In this document: positions 21,941 to 31,951 of the stretch, in pieces
How positions within the stretch are numbered: the stretch's first letter is position 1
Layout: every line of letters begins with the position of its first letter
Notes under the pieces: generated by a model
The model's input: only the letters and a program-made list of their open reading frames with translations
The model's database searches: none
What the model was told of the DNA's origin: nothing
Position numbers and translations under genes: made by a program
NCBI GenBank assembly: GCA_026182355.1
Contig: JAPFBL010000956.1
Coordinates: 1 to 64,000 of the forward strand
Direction of reading: 5' to 3'
DNA length: 64,000 nucleotides
From: Hermatobates lingyangjiaoensis
Lineage: Eukaryota; Arthropoda; Insecta; Hemiptera; Hermatobatidae

Positions 21941-22418
21941 TCTTGGTTTGGAATAATGAAGGAAGATTTTTTTTCTATTTAATAATTTCAAACCAGATAT
22001 AATTTTGTTAGCTGAAATGCTTTTAAAGTATAATACTTTATACTGGGTTGCAAAGTCAAAAGAACTGCCTTTATTTTGTTTGGTGGTGGCATTTCTCAAG
22101 ACTAGGTGGCATTATCTTATGACCTATTACAGAGTAAAGGCACTTCTTTGGAACATACGTTAATACTTGCAACTTACTTTCCCTAATATATCATCAGTTT
22201 AATGGTTTTAGTTGTCTGCAATCCACCCCAGCACCCCTACATTACACTCACTGGGGCACAACATCGGCTGCTATTGCAGTCTGACCCTCACTCATCATTA
22301 GCGTAGACCTGAATGTCAAATCACTAAGTGTGGTTTACGCTGTAAACGATTCCTCAGGTCGTACCCTCTTATGTCATACCAGTTCAACCTTCTATCTCCT
22401 CAAATCACCCCTTGAATC
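21941..22418. other. No gene seen
   Basis: The region at 22,200-22,400 is GC-richer (CACCCCAGCACCCC) but shows no open frame or family I can name. Confidence 0.4.
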
Positions 22419-22878
22419 GCTTTTTACAATCCTGTGTTCAAGAGAAAAACTAAAAGTTGTTAGAAAACTATTTAAAAACACACTTTTTCCTAGGTTCTGA
22501 CCAACGAATAGCGTTTTACAATCCTGTATTCAAGAGAAAAACTAAAAGGTGTTAGAAAACTATTTAAAAACACACTTTTTCCTAGGTTCTGACCAACGAA
22601 TAGCGTTTTACAATCCTGTATTCAAGAGAAAAACTAAAAGGTGTTAGAAAACTATTTAAAAACACACTTTTTCCTAGGTTCTGACCAACGAATAGCGTTT
22701 TACAATCCTGTATTCAAGAGAAAAACTAAAAGGTGTTAGAAAACTATTTAAAAACACACTTTTTCCTAGGTTCTGACCAACGAATAGCGTTTTACAATCC
22801 TGTATTCAAGAGAAAAACTAAAAGGTGTTAGAAAACTATTTAAAAACACACTTTTTCCTAGGTTCTGACCAACGATGA
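22419..22878. repeat. 5 x 92-bp tandem array
   Basis: Units start at 22,419, 22,511, 22,603, 22,695 and 22,787, exactly 92 bp apart, each beginning GC(G/T)TTTTACAATCCTGT and ending TTCTGACCAACGA. Units 2-5 are identical to the eye. Unit 1 differs by a few bases (GTGTTC, AAGTTG). This is a young expansion. Confidence 0.95.
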
Positions 22879-23215
22879 AGAGAACTCAAACAGAGATAAG
22901 AACACTCATCAAGTCCATGGGGGGATGACTTCATCAATCTTCAGGGGGATGAAGATTCAGCTTTTGAGAGCATTGAGAATCCTCCACATAGTAAGATGAC
23001 TCAAAAGAGCCGCAGGGCTGATCAACTGGTATCATGACTGACATGTGCAGGTCAAACCATTTAAAAGCCAATATACCACAGTTCTCAAAGGTGAAGTCTA
23101 TAATTCTCCTCCTGTTTTGACTGGTGGAATCAGAATTCAATATTCAAAGAGCATCTGTTATCTGGGAGTCAGTTTGTATAGTTCATTGAATTTTTGGGCA
23201 TATCTAATGTATACC
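22879..23215 (+). pseudogene. Decayed LINE reverse-transcriptase fragment
   Basis: In one forward frame, about 23,045-23,215 encodes MQVKPFKSQYTTVL, then PPVLTGGIRIQYSKSICYLG, then VSLYSSLNFWAYL. The order (Lys-rich strand, a Pro-Pro pair, a Gly, an I-x-Y-S-K segment, then YLGV and a hydrophobic L-x-F) matches the thumb region after the RT palm of non-LTR retrotransposons (KYLGVxLD). Neighbouring frames hold no FADD/YADD catalytic box, so only a short C-terminal RT piece survives. The clade cannot be assigned. It adjoins the 92-bp tandem array. Confidence 0.55.
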
Positions 23216-24310
23216 CCTTACATCAAAAAGCCTCCTCGGGCAGTCAATAATCAAGGTTCTTCATACGCAACCACATTTTGGCAAAAATCCCTTAAGAAGA
23301 CATATGTTTATCATTATTTTATAAATATTTCTAATGTTTAAACTAAAAATTTGAGATTTACTAATTCTTCAAACTATTAATATACTCGTATATGGTATTT
23401 AGTAATATTTTTCAGATAAAATTATATAGATGTCCGACACTTTTCAGATGAAATAGAAATATTTTGAAATTTTAAATGGGATGATTTATCTTAAATATTC
23501 AATGTAGAAGGAGGACAGGTAAAAAATGTAAGATATTCACTGACTATTGGAACAAAAGTCATGTTCTCCTGTTAGGGATTATGTTACTAACATTTTTGAG
23601 CTGACTCCCTTTCAAAAATGTTATTGATGCTGTAGTTAGAATAATGATTTTATATGCATCAGTGGTGTGGTATACAAAAATAATCATATATATTGATAAG
23701 TGGATCAATCACTATCTGTACTACCATCAGGAATGAAAGACTAATAAACATCTCCCATTTAGATATTTATACTATGCCAAAATGGGACATTACATATTAT
23801 ATACCCAAGAAGTTTGATATTATATTTACTTATATTAAAGTTGAGTGTAGGCCCCTCCAGATTTTCTTCTTACAAAACGTGTCTGTAGTTTACAATCATT
23901 CAAGAATCAAGAGTTTAATCTAAATGAACAATATTTAATTTAATTAAAAGCAACAGTGTTGAGATATATCCAAGGTAGCAATGGTATGACCTTTAAACCT
24001 ATTCTGTTTACACGACCCGAGCAGACTTGTTAAAACAAACAGGAAATGCACTTTTCAAAATATTTAGCTCTCAAATCACTATCTCATCTCCTTATAACAA
24101 TGGTTCCATTATTTGTAAATAGTCATGATTTACGCGTGACTCAATGCCGCGATAAGAAATGATTATCAGAAAAGATTTGACAAATCTAACATTTAATCAA
24201 AGAAATTATCAAATTTTATGTGTTTCTTTGAGAACTAAATTAATTTAGTTTACCCGGACCATTTAAGTTCTTATTATAATTATTATAATATATAAGACTT
24301 ATTAAGTCTT
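23216..24310. other. No gene seen
   Basis: AT-rich, with no supported feature. An open frame at 23,693-23,923 has no motif. Confidence 0.45.
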
Positions 24311-24314
24311 ATGA

Positions 24315-24351
<37 letters not shown>

Positions 24352-24545
24352 GTGTATACTGGCAGCAAGTCTTCTTTTAAACAAGTGTTGTTAAAAAGCA
24401 CAGCGGCTTCAGCATTAATAATCTTTTTAGAAAGATGTTCTATTTGCCTTATTATTTTCTTATAATTCACTGGTAGCTCAAAAATTAATCTACCTAATTC
24501 CATGACAAGCATAGGAAAACAATCTTCAGGAGACCTAATGAAACA
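24315..24545 (-). pseudogene. PLE ORF N-terminal fragment (family Y)
   Basis: About 60 codons on the minus strand: LVMELGRLIFELPVNYKK, then IIRQIEHLSKKIINAEAAVL, FNN and LKEDLLPVYTN before (TA)n at 24,319-24,348. It matches the family X and Z fragments by position: amphipathic Lys-rich helix, A-E-A-A/S-A-K-F, FNN, then K/R-E-D/G-LLP. It terminates at the (TA)n directly after the LLPVYTN codons, the same place as the right arm at 31.0 kb. It is a non-functional 5' scrap of a third PLE lineage. Confidence 0.6.
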
Positions 24546-24645
24546 AATATATATATATATATCATGATTTGTTTACTTGACCCAATATTTATATGATGTC
24601 ATTTTTTTTGAGGTTTGAGGTCCAATGATTAAAACTAGTCCTTTT

Positions 24646-24683
24646 GCCGACGTTTCGACATATATTTATGTCATCTTCATGGC
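24646..24683 (-). ncRNA. Hammerhead ribozyme, family C (C3 mutated)
   Basis: Stem I GCC/GGC, box ATGAAGA (C3 changed to A), extra T, stem II GACATA/TATGTC, GAAA, stem III ACGT, C17. The single core change should impair cleavage. Confidence 0.75.
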
Positions 24684-24766
24684 TACAATATGATTGTTTT
24701 ACAATTAGTACTACTATTACCAAATAGTAGTAATAGTAGTGCTAATTGTAAAACAATCATGTTGTA

Positions 24767-24804
24767 GCCCTGAAGATGACATAAATATATGTCGAAACGT
24801 CGGC
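24767..24804 (+). ncRNA. Hammerhead ribozyme, family C (intact-looking)
   Basis: Stem I GCC/GGC, box CTGAAGA plus an extra T, a 6-bp stem II GACATA/TATGTC with AATA loop, GAAA, stem III ACGT and C17. This is the strongest stem II in the window. Confidence 0.83.
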
Positions 24805-24912
24805 AAAAGGACTAGTTTTAATCATTGGACCTCAAACCTAAAAAAAAATTACATCATATATATATATATATATATATATATCAATGAATCACAATAAGAA
24901 ATGGGAAAACAA

Positions 24913-24955
24913 GACTAAGATCTTTCAACCGTAACAAGCGGTCTTCGTCAGAGTT
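24913..24955 (-). ncRNA. Hammerhead ribozyme, family A
   Basis: The core, stem II (GACCG/CGGTT) and AGATCT are intact. Stem I is AACT/AGTC, 3 pairs plus a mismatch. Confidence 0.8.
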
Positions 24956-24980
24956 AAAAACCCAACTCAGTTGGGTTTTT

Positions 24981-25023
24981 GACTCTGACGAAGACTGCTT
25001 GTTACGGTTGAAAGATCTTAGTC
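24981..25023 (+). ncRNA. Hammerhead ribozyme, family A
   Basis: Core intact, stem I GACT/AGTC, stem II GACTG/CGGTT with a T-G wobble, AGATCT and T17. Confidence 0.82.
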
Positions 25024-25199
25024 TTGTTTTCCCATTTCTTATTGTGGTTTGATCATTGATTGTTGTTTCACGTGTTTATGTGAAATCTTTTTATATATAT
25101 ATATAAAATTATATCTTTCATTAAATGCCTTGCTTATTTTTATCTAGTGCTTGTTTTGTATACCTTTTCTAATTTTTTAATACTATTCTTCAATCTTTT

Positions 25200-25323
25200 A
25201 TGTAAAATAAACACCAATTCACCGAAGTTTTTATTCTTTAGGTTACCTACACTTATTCCGACGTTTCTTTCACTATGTACAATGTGAACATAACCTTGAC
25301 TTTAATACATAGTGAAAGAATAA
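25200..25323. mobile_element. Small PLE-like palindrome with GAAACGTC remnant
   Basis: TTCTTTCACTATGTA and TACATAGTGAAAGAA are mirrored around about 25,290. The minus strand contains GAAACGTC followed by GGAA, matching the 3' half of a hammerhead with stem III ACGT, but no CTGANGA box is present. A degenerate family. Confidence 0.45.
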
Positions 25324-25324
25324 T

Positions 25325-25430
25325 GAACCCAACTGAGTTGGATTTTTGACTCTGACGAAGACCGCTTGTTACGGTTGAAAGATCTTAGTCTTGTTTTCCC
25401 ATTTCTAATTGTGGTTTTATCATTGATATA
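25325..25430 (+). mobile_element. Solo PLE flanking repeat, family A
   Basis: A forward unit from CCCAACTGAGTTGG through the hammerhead to TGTGGTTTTATCATTG, then (TA)n. A short mirrored CCCAACT remnant marks a lost left arm. Confidence 0.82.
25348..25390 (+). ncRNA. Hammerhead ribozyme, family A (consensus)
   Basis: Identical to the reference copy at 21,298-21,340 in all stems and core boxes. Confidence 0.84.
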
Positions 25431-25439
25431 TATATATAT

Positions 25440-25545
25440 CTGAATAAAAAAAGAGAAAAACAAAGATAAAGACATACAACACTCACTATTATATTTTGAC
25501 TGGCATCGTCATCAGGAAGAAGTACTCCTGCAAGGATATATGTAT
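25440..25545 (-). mobile_element. Solo PLE flanking repeat, family G
   Basis: A reversed unit with AAACAAAGATAAAGACAT, the ACTCACTATT word and a hammerhead-like motif at 25,483-25,520: CTGATGA plus an extra C, a weak stem II, AAAA in place of GAAA, and stem III ATAT. Flanked by TA tracts. Confidence 0.65.
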
Positions 25546-25559
25546 ATATATATATGCGA

Positions 25560-27785
25560 TTGTGTAATAGGATTCCATAAACTAAATTAATAGAAAGTAA
25601 GCAGCTGCATGAGATTACAAGCACTCACAGCGTCGTCTTGTAGTCGAAGCGACTCACGTCTTTTTAACTGATAAGACATATTTTAAAGGTAATAGTGAGT
25701 TCTGGTGATCTCTTGTCTGCGTCTTCTATCTGTGAATTTTAGTTTATATATTCACAAACTATTCGATGAGCCAAAACTAACTAATGCAACTAAGAAACAT
25801 AAAGTTATAGTATACTTAATGTTACATGTAGTTTTCTTTTATTTTTTCTCACGGGTAGTAACCCTACCATGAAGGATTACATTTTTATAACCTGTTCATG
25901 AAGTATAAGATATTTTAAAAATAATGAAAGTGTTTGTTTTTAGCACATGTCTTTACAGAGCTACATGTAAATTAGACAAAGGTTCTTAACTACTAATTAG
26001 GCCTGTAATTTGTAAACGAGTTTAAAAGGAAGAATTCCCATAAATTTTATTTGTATTTGCTAATTAAAAGGAAACCAGAGCTGATGTCCTTCACAATCAG
26101 ATTAAACGGAGATGGGATAAGTTGTGGTAAATTGGATTTACAGCGGGAGGAATGTTAGCTGAAAATAGATTCTAAAGAGGTGATTGTGTGGTAAGAGGAA
26201 CTGGTTGAAGGTGAAAAACGGCTAGTGGTTGCTGATGATATCGGAATTTGAATGAGCGGAAGCGGTGGCAAGGCCTCGAGGTGTTTAGGGTGCACGGCGT
26301 GACGGCTACTGTGGAAGAGTAAAGTCAGGTTCATGGAAACTCAAGATGGAGGCGGAACAGTGTTCCATCTTGTAATACTCATCAATCACTTAGTCTTACG
26401 ATATTCTTATCCGGAAGATTGAAACCAAAAGATGTTGTGTGCTACTGGAGAGAAGATAGTGAAAAGAGACAGCAAACTCCATACAGCATGACAGTGGATT
26501 TTCAGAAATACTCCTTAATCATTCAAATATTCCTTAATAATCTGCCTTGGTTTGGCAGATTATTGAGGAGGAAGAAACAGACTTCATTTGGTTCATAAAT
26601 CAAGAGTAACAGGTCATTATATTGGAGTGACAATTGGAGTTATCAATATAATAACGTGTTATTATATTATAGAGGATTATATTATATTATAGAGGAATCT
26701 ACCATCTATTTCAGGAAATATGGAACTGAAAAAGCATTCACACACTTTTATTTTTTAAAAATTTAAAAAATTTAAAAATTTTAAAAAAATCTTTTACTTT
26801 ATAAAAGAACACACAGATTCATTTTACATTAATTCCAGTATATATCATTTTTATTAAAGATATTCAACAAAAAATATGATATATGATATGATATGATATA
26901 TATGATATATTTCAACAAAAAATATGGAAGATATGTAGGAAAGATGAAGGGTTTAACATATTATTGAGGAGGAAGAAACAGACATCGACTGTTTCTTGTA
27001 TAATTGTACATCTTGTAAATACATTCAAGTATTCAATCGTATGGTATTGTAATCGTATGGTATTGTTATCAGAGACATTAAACCAAGCGATGATACACTC
27101 TTATAATAAAATGTTTATATCAAACTAGAAGTCGATTCATCTAGCATGCATCAGCAGATATCAGCTTCGATTATAATCAATAAATGATTAAAAATAGAAT
27201 TCAATAACAGCAAATACATACACGTACTTACGTACGTACTTACTGAACGTGAAATATTGAAATTAGTGAAGTTATAAAGAAGTTATCTATACAGTTTGTA
27301 ACTTGAAGATGTTTACATAGATCGTTGAAATATATATTTGAAAAAAATGAGTTTAAAAGCACTGACCATTTTTATTTTACCTTCGTTTGTATACTTTCAA
27401 AGAAAAAGAAACACTATAGCTGGAGATACAGGGCTTCTCAGTGTACTGTTGTAGACACCGATTCAGAAAGTGTATTACATACTGAAGTCTCAGATATGAC
27501 CAGAGGATGTAATTCAAGATTGTATCTGTGTAGGTTAAAATTGAATTAATACACTTACAGACGCAATATCGATATCAGTGATATTAAACCGCAAATGCAA
27601 TATGCTACAACATGACTCACAGCTAATACATGTGGAAGGTAGAATACTTTTAATGAGATAGTGGAATTCGATTTAACCTCCCACACCTTGTAGCAGCCGT
27701 AACCGAGAGCGTAATCGGCTCACGTTTTCTGTTTACTGAATTACATTAATTTCATATTCCTGAATCATATTACAATATTTTATAT
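25560..27785. other. No gene recognised
   Basis: The part at 26,090-26,400 is GC-richer (AAGGCCTCGAGG) without a convincing frame. 26,750-26,940 holds simple AT repeats, including a (GATAT)n patch at about 26,875-26,910. Two copies of TATTGAGGAGGAAGAAACAG (26,560 and 26,962) form a short dispersed duplication. Confidence 0.45.
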
Positions 27786-27789
27786 TGTA

Positions 27790-27860
27790 ATATATACCGC
27801 TTGTTACGGTAAAAAACCTTAGTTGCCCATTTGATATTGTGGTTTGATCATTCATATATA
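27790..27860 (+). mobile_element. Fragment of PLE family A unit
   Basis: CCGCTTGTTACGGT, then a decayed stem III region, then GCCCATTTGATATTGTGG and TTTGATCATT. The hammerhead 5' box is missing. Confidence 0.65.
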
Positions 27861-27962
27861 TATATATATATATATATAATAAACTAGAATTTTCTACAGA
27901 ACACACAGAAAAGAAATCACTGAACAATCAATGGTCAAACCACAATATGAAATGGGCAAAAA

Positions 27963-28005
27963 AAACCAAGATCTTTCAATTGTAACAAGCAGTCTTCGTC
28001 AGAGT
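27963..28005 (-). ncRNA. Hammerhead ribozyme, family A (weakened)
   Basis: Core boxes intact, but stem II is GACTG/CAATT with a mismatch, and stem I is reduced by a change to GGTT. Confidence 0.72.
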
Positions 28006-28033
28006 CAAAAACCCAACTAACGAAGCGAAACCC

Positions 28034-28076
28034 AACTCTGACGAAGACCGCTTATTACGGTTGAAAGATCTTAGTC
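28034..28076 (+). ncRNA. Hammerhead ribozyme, family A
   Basis: Core, stem II GACCG/CGGTT and AGATCT intact. Stem I is ACT/AGT (3 bp) because the centre of the palindrome removed its outer pair. Confidence 0.8.
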
Positions 28077-28143
28077 TTTTTTGCCCAATTCATATTGTGG
28101 TTTGACCATTGATTGTAATTTCACGTATTTATGTGAAATCTTG

Positions 28144-28189
<46 letters not shown>

Positions 28190-28594
28190 AGGAAACAAGT
28201 TCACCAATATAACCGAAGACAGTCATCAAGATGAACAATTGTGTACACTTCCGGTATAACGGCAAATATAGTACAAATGGTGTTATGTAATAGCTATTTT
28301 ATATTCAGTTAATATTCGCTTCAAGAGAGTTAGTTATGCACTCCTATATATCTTTCGCATCAGAAAGTCAGTTTAAATACTGATGCAATCCAATTAAATT
28401 TTAATTACAATTCAATATCTTACTTTCAAAAGTCAGCTCTATCATTAAAATTCAATCTATTATTGCTAAAAGTTAATTTAATTATAAAATGTCTTGAATA
28501 TTAGGTTAGATTGCTGTGACAGTCTGATGACAGAACACACATGAGCTGAACATTGACTTTTTGTGATATCAGACTACAAAATTCTACATTTAGG

Positions 28595-28835
28595 ACATTA
28601 AATTTTGTCTAACTCAAGTGTAGTTACTTAGAGTAGGGATCTTTAACGAATACTTGACACACTTGACCATCAGGCTCAAGTCTGATGGTTTATCACCCTC
28701 TTTGAGGGACGATGTGATCTGATTTATTCACCTTCCATGTAAATAAATCGAGGGACACAGTGGGTATTGAACCCTGGATCTACCAGTCCTGCGGCTAGCA
28801 TATAGCTTTTGAGATATCTTGGCCATTCCATTGAA
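28595..28835 (-). repeat. tRNA-derived SINE
   Basis: On the plus strand the copy reads TGTCTAACTCAAGTGTAG, GAGTAGGGATCTTTAACGA, AAATAAATCGAGGGACACAG and TTGAACCCTGGATCTACCAG, i.e. tail to head of the same SINE as at 33.6 and 35.5 kb. The A-box end is decayed (TATCTTGGCCAT). Confidence 0.82.
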
Positions 28836-30475
28836 TATTCGTTCTGACTAATACTACTCAACGTCAGTTTATTAGATTTTATAATAATTATACTATTTAA
28901 ATATTATTAGTTTAATATCATTGCATTTATTATTATTAATATATTTTAGTCTAGGGGGAGTTTTAGTTGGTAGTCTGGTTTATATCGGTGCAGTACGTAA
29001 ATGCATTTTATCTCTCTCTTCCCCCCCCCCCCCCCAAATTATATTTTAGTCTAATTTATTACTGAAAGTAAGTTCAGGTATGCAAATCTTCTAAATATTA
29101 GTACTGACTACTATAAATACTATTATAAGTAAGTTTACTATGATCTGGCATAATATATTACCAGTAAACAACAGTTTAAATATTTCATTAGAATCTGTCA
29201 TACGAAAAATAAATTTTTGGTACTCCAATCCAACCTACTATTAGAAAAAGTCAATTTAAATATTTCCATTTCTTCTTTTACTTCAGAAATTAAACTCAAT
29301 CACTACAATCTAATTTATAATTCTACAAGTCAGTTGAAATACCCTAATCCTACTTCATAAATACAAAATTTAATTATTTATATTCTTTCAATATCTCAGA
29401 TATTGTTTTAATATCAATTTAAAGTACCCTAAAGTTTATTATAATTTATGACATATTTCATGTTTGCTTCTAAAAGTTAGTTCTTATTGCTAAGATCATT
29501 TTATTAATCCTAAAAGACATTTTAAAATAATTCTATAATATTTGTTACTTCAAAACAAGTAAGTGTTTTTGACTTTTTGTGCCATGAAATAAAACAGAAT
29601 ATCTAATGTTTTTTTATTTCTCAAAATTTTTCCCTCCTGGACTATTTTCAACCAACTCATTCAAAACCACACCTGGTACCTAATTTATTTCTAAAATTTA
29701 ATTTAACTTCCAATATATTTGAATAAATAGTGATTAACTGATATTGTAATTTCCTGGTGTTTTTATATTTTATTATATTTTATTTTAAACTTTAATAATA
29801 TAAAGAAATAATTTATTGCAATTTAAAAGTTCATTATAAAAAAGTTAAAGAGGTACATATTGAGTTATTGAGGATTGCAATTTCTGAATATGCAGTGAGT
29901 TGGTGTTTTTTGGCAGGCTAATCTTTAGATATGAGTAACAACTTTCTCATAAGGATTTCGAAATCCTATCAAAATGTTTTCCGGTAGTATTTTCCGATTT
30001 CGAGACTATCTAAGTGACTAGCTGTCTCGATATTTCTTCTTTTTTTTTTATTTTTCAAACATTTTATTGAGGCGAGAGCGAGTGTTGCAAAGTCAAATCA
30101 TTCATAAACCATGTCCACATTCAAGGACTCCATTCGAGATAATGTGCGCAGCAAATGACTGTGAAAGATGCATTTTGCCGTGAGTTGGGTAGCGTGAAAA
30201 AGGTTCCTATCGAATCACAAAACATTCTCTTTCAGGTAACTACTTTCTAGTTGAATCCCAGTCACTTTAGTAAAAGACGTTCTCTCTAATGTCACTAAGG
30301 GTAATTGACCTAAACTCACTTTAATGGGGGGGTTTCATTTGATTTACAACAGAGTAAATAGCGTGAAAGTAATAGTGATCTACTGTGAGCATGATGCTAG
30401 ATTGCTAAAGCTACTAACTGCACTTTGACGGTGACATTACTGAATCAAATGAAACAAATAAAACACATTATACAA
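28836..30475. other. No gene seen; poly-C at about 29,020-29,035
   Basis: AT-rich, with a pyrimidine-rich TCTCTCTCTTCCCC run into C(14). Nothing else was supported. Confidence 0.5.
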
Positions 30476-30479
30476 GTAG

Positions 30480-30680
30480 TTAGACTGTTTGCTTCTGTGA
30501 GTGAGTGTATGTCTGTGTATGTGTGCGAGTGTATATATATATATTATTGAAAATGACACCAAATTTAGCTGATACCTGTTTCTTAACAAGTTTCTCAATT
30601 TTTCTAAATAACACTCTCGTTATTTCGTCTACACAATAAAGTACAACTCCTATGGTCGACATGTTTCGAATGATCAACAT
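30480..30680 (-). pseudogene. PLE ORF N-terminal fragment, left arm (family Z)
   Basis: Open from an ATG inside the hammerhead: MLIIRNMSTIGVVLYCVDEI, then TRVLFRKIEKLVKKQVSAKF and GVIFNN, after which (TA)n-derived codons follow. The first dozen codons overlap the ribozyme. The rest is the Lys-rich N-terminal helix seen in families X and Y. No catalytic domain is present. Only one substitution (V/D) separates it from the right arm in this part, which points to a recent common copy. Confidence 0.65.
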
Positions 30681-30693
30681 TCATCATCAGGAC
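30655..30693 (-). ncRNA. Hammerhead ribozyme, family B/Z (intact-looking)
   Basis: Stem I GTC/GAC, box CTGATGA plus an extra T, stem II GAATG/CATTC (loop TTGAT), GAAA, stem III ACATGT and C17. The core is complete. Confidence 0.82.
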
Positions 30694-30817
30694 GTGAATA
30701 AGATCTAAGGTGAAATATCTGGTTTATATATACATGGATGTATATATGTATATATATGGATGTATATATATATCCATGTATATATAAACCAGATATTTCA
30801 CCTTAGATCTTATTCAC

Positions 30818-30856
30818 GTCCTGATGATGAATGTTGATCATTCGAAACATGTCGAC
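30818..30856 (+). ncRNA. Hammerhead ribozyme, family B/Z (intact-looking)
   Basis: Identical to the mirror copy at 30,655-30,693. Predicted cleavage after C at 30,853. The ORF start at 30,831 lies inside stem II, and a second in-frame ATG lies in stem III. Confidence 0.83.
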
Positions 30857-31015
30857 CATAGGAGATGTACTTTATTGTGTAGACGAAATAACGAGAGTGT
30901 TATTTAGAAAAATTGAGAAACTTGTTAAGAAACAGGTATCAGCTAAATTTGGTGTCATTTTCAATAATGTGGTTGTCAAAGAAGGACTGCTACCAAAATT
31001 TACGAATATATATAT
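30831..31015 (+). pseudogene. PLE ORF N-terminal fragment, right arm (family Z)
   Basis: Open for 62 codons from 30,831. It shares RKIEKLVKKQVSAKFGVIFN with the left arm, then VVVKEGLLPKFTN before (TA)n. The KEGLLP segment and preceding amphipathic helix mark it as the start of a Penelope-like polyprotein. The RT and GIY-YIG parts are absent. The fragment is almost unmutated, so a full-length family Z element is probably present elsewhere in this genome. Confidence 0.65.
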
Positions 31016-31134
31016 ATAGTCGACGAGGGCATCGAAATATAGTAGTGAGTTCAGTGATTTCTTTTCTGTGTGTTCTTTTAAAAATTCGAGTTTATTCAGT
31101 TCCAAGAATCGTTTCATCTAATTGGTTATAGATA

Positions 31135-31375
31135 TATATATCACTTAATGAACCGAAATACGATCCAAACTGGACACAATACGAGTTCAATTGGATGATG
31201 ACGGTTCAAACTGATAATTAGAGACAGTAAGTGTGTAGTTTTCAGTTTGAACCATCATCAGGAGAGAAAAGAGAGGGAAACCAAGAGCACTGGTACAGAG
31301 ACGGTTGGATATGGTTCAAACCGAAAATTAGACACTGTAAGTGTATATTTTTAATATCTCTATTTTTCTTTATCT
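31135..31375. mobile_element. PLE palindrome, family H
   Basis: It contains forward GACGGTTCAAACTGATAATT (31,200) and reversed AGTTTGAACCATCATCAGGA (31,245) motifs, and a third core remnant at 31,312 (GGTTCAAACCGAAAATTAGA without its first box). The AGTAAGTGTGTAG tail word recurs. The arms are rearranged compared with other family H loci. Confidence 0.65.
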
Positions 31376-31384
31376 ACATTCAAC

Positions 31385-31565
31385 TATATAACAATCAATG
31401 ATCAAACCACAATATGAAATGGGAAAACAAGACTAAGATCTTTCAACCGTAACAAGCGGTCTTTGTCAGAGTCAAAAAGATCTTAGTCTTGTTTTCCCAT
31501 TTCATATTATGGTTTGATCATTGATTGTTATTTGACGTGTTTAGGTGAAATCTTTTTATTGAACT
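31385..31565. mobile_element. PLE palindrome, family A, right arm lacking the ribozyme 5' part
   Basis: The left arm is complete. The right arm restarts at AGATCTTAGTC immediately after GAGTCAAAA, so most of the second hammerhead and the CCCAACT centre are gone, while its tail to the GTGAAA hairpin is intact. Confidence 0.85.
31431..31473 (-). ncRNA. Hammerhead ribozyme, family A (G8 mutated)
   Basis: The box reads CTGACAA, losing catalytic G8. Otherwise it matches the consensus, including AGATCT. Confidence 0.72.
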
Positions 31566-31951
31566 ATATATGTCCGTTTAGGATCGTATTAACATTCTTA
31601 ATAGTTTATCATAAGAATCAATCAAATAAATTAGGGTATTACGATTTGATGAGTAATTCTGTATTATTTTTGTCACAATTATTTTCATAATATTTGTAAA
31701 ATGTAATAGGAAATCATTTTTTAATATTATTGATATATATTTTTCAGCGTTTGTTCTGAATACAATGGAACCATTTTGCTGTTAGATTTGTTATTTACCT
31801 CCAGAAAAATACGTTATTTTGGAAATTTGAAGACGCATAATTATGCCCAGGCTATATATAATGGGATAATTCTCAGGAGCCTATATAAACAGTCGCTGGA
31901 AACTTCTGATTTTGATTAATCCAAAATTTTTTTGGGGAAATTAAAAATCTT

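Larger units (their letters stand above)
24585..24865. mobile_element. PLE palindrome, family C
   Basis: Mirror arms start TTTTTTTGAGGTTTGAGGTCC and end GGACCTCAAACCT. The centre near 24,725 is CTATTACCAAATAGTAG. Each arm carries a hammerhead. The locus is flanked by (TA)n at 24,548-24,562 and 24,857-24,882. Confidence 0.88.
24880..25105. mobile_element. PLE palindrome, family A
   Basis: Arms meet at CCCAACT-CAGTTGGG near 24,967. The right arm is full length to the terminal hairpin TTTCAC-GTGAAA. The left arm has lost its hairpin end and abuts (TA)n. Confidence 0.9.
27920..28150. mobile_element. PLE palindrome, family A, TTTTTTGCCC subtype
   Basis: Both arms carry TTTTTTGCCC where other copies read TTGTTTTCCC, so the arms share a private variant. 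Bounded by (TA)n at 27,855-27,878 and 28,147-28,183. Confidence 0.87.
30480..31120. mobile_element. PLE palindrome with hammerheads and N-terminal ORF fragments (family Z)
   Basis: The centre (about 30,725-30,795) is a TATATACATGGATG-type palindrome. Each arm then carries AGATATTTCACCTTAGATC, the hammerhead, and the start of a PLE ORF. The left arm ends at (TA)n after FNN. The right arm continues about 12 codons and ends at (TA)n (31,006-31,018), followed by CGACGAGGGCATC, a decayed family G hammerhead at about 31,019-31,050. Confidence 0.88.

Noticed and set aside
26090..26400. CpG-island-like promoter
   Set aside because: GC is only moderately raised with few CG dinucleotides and no adjacent gene.
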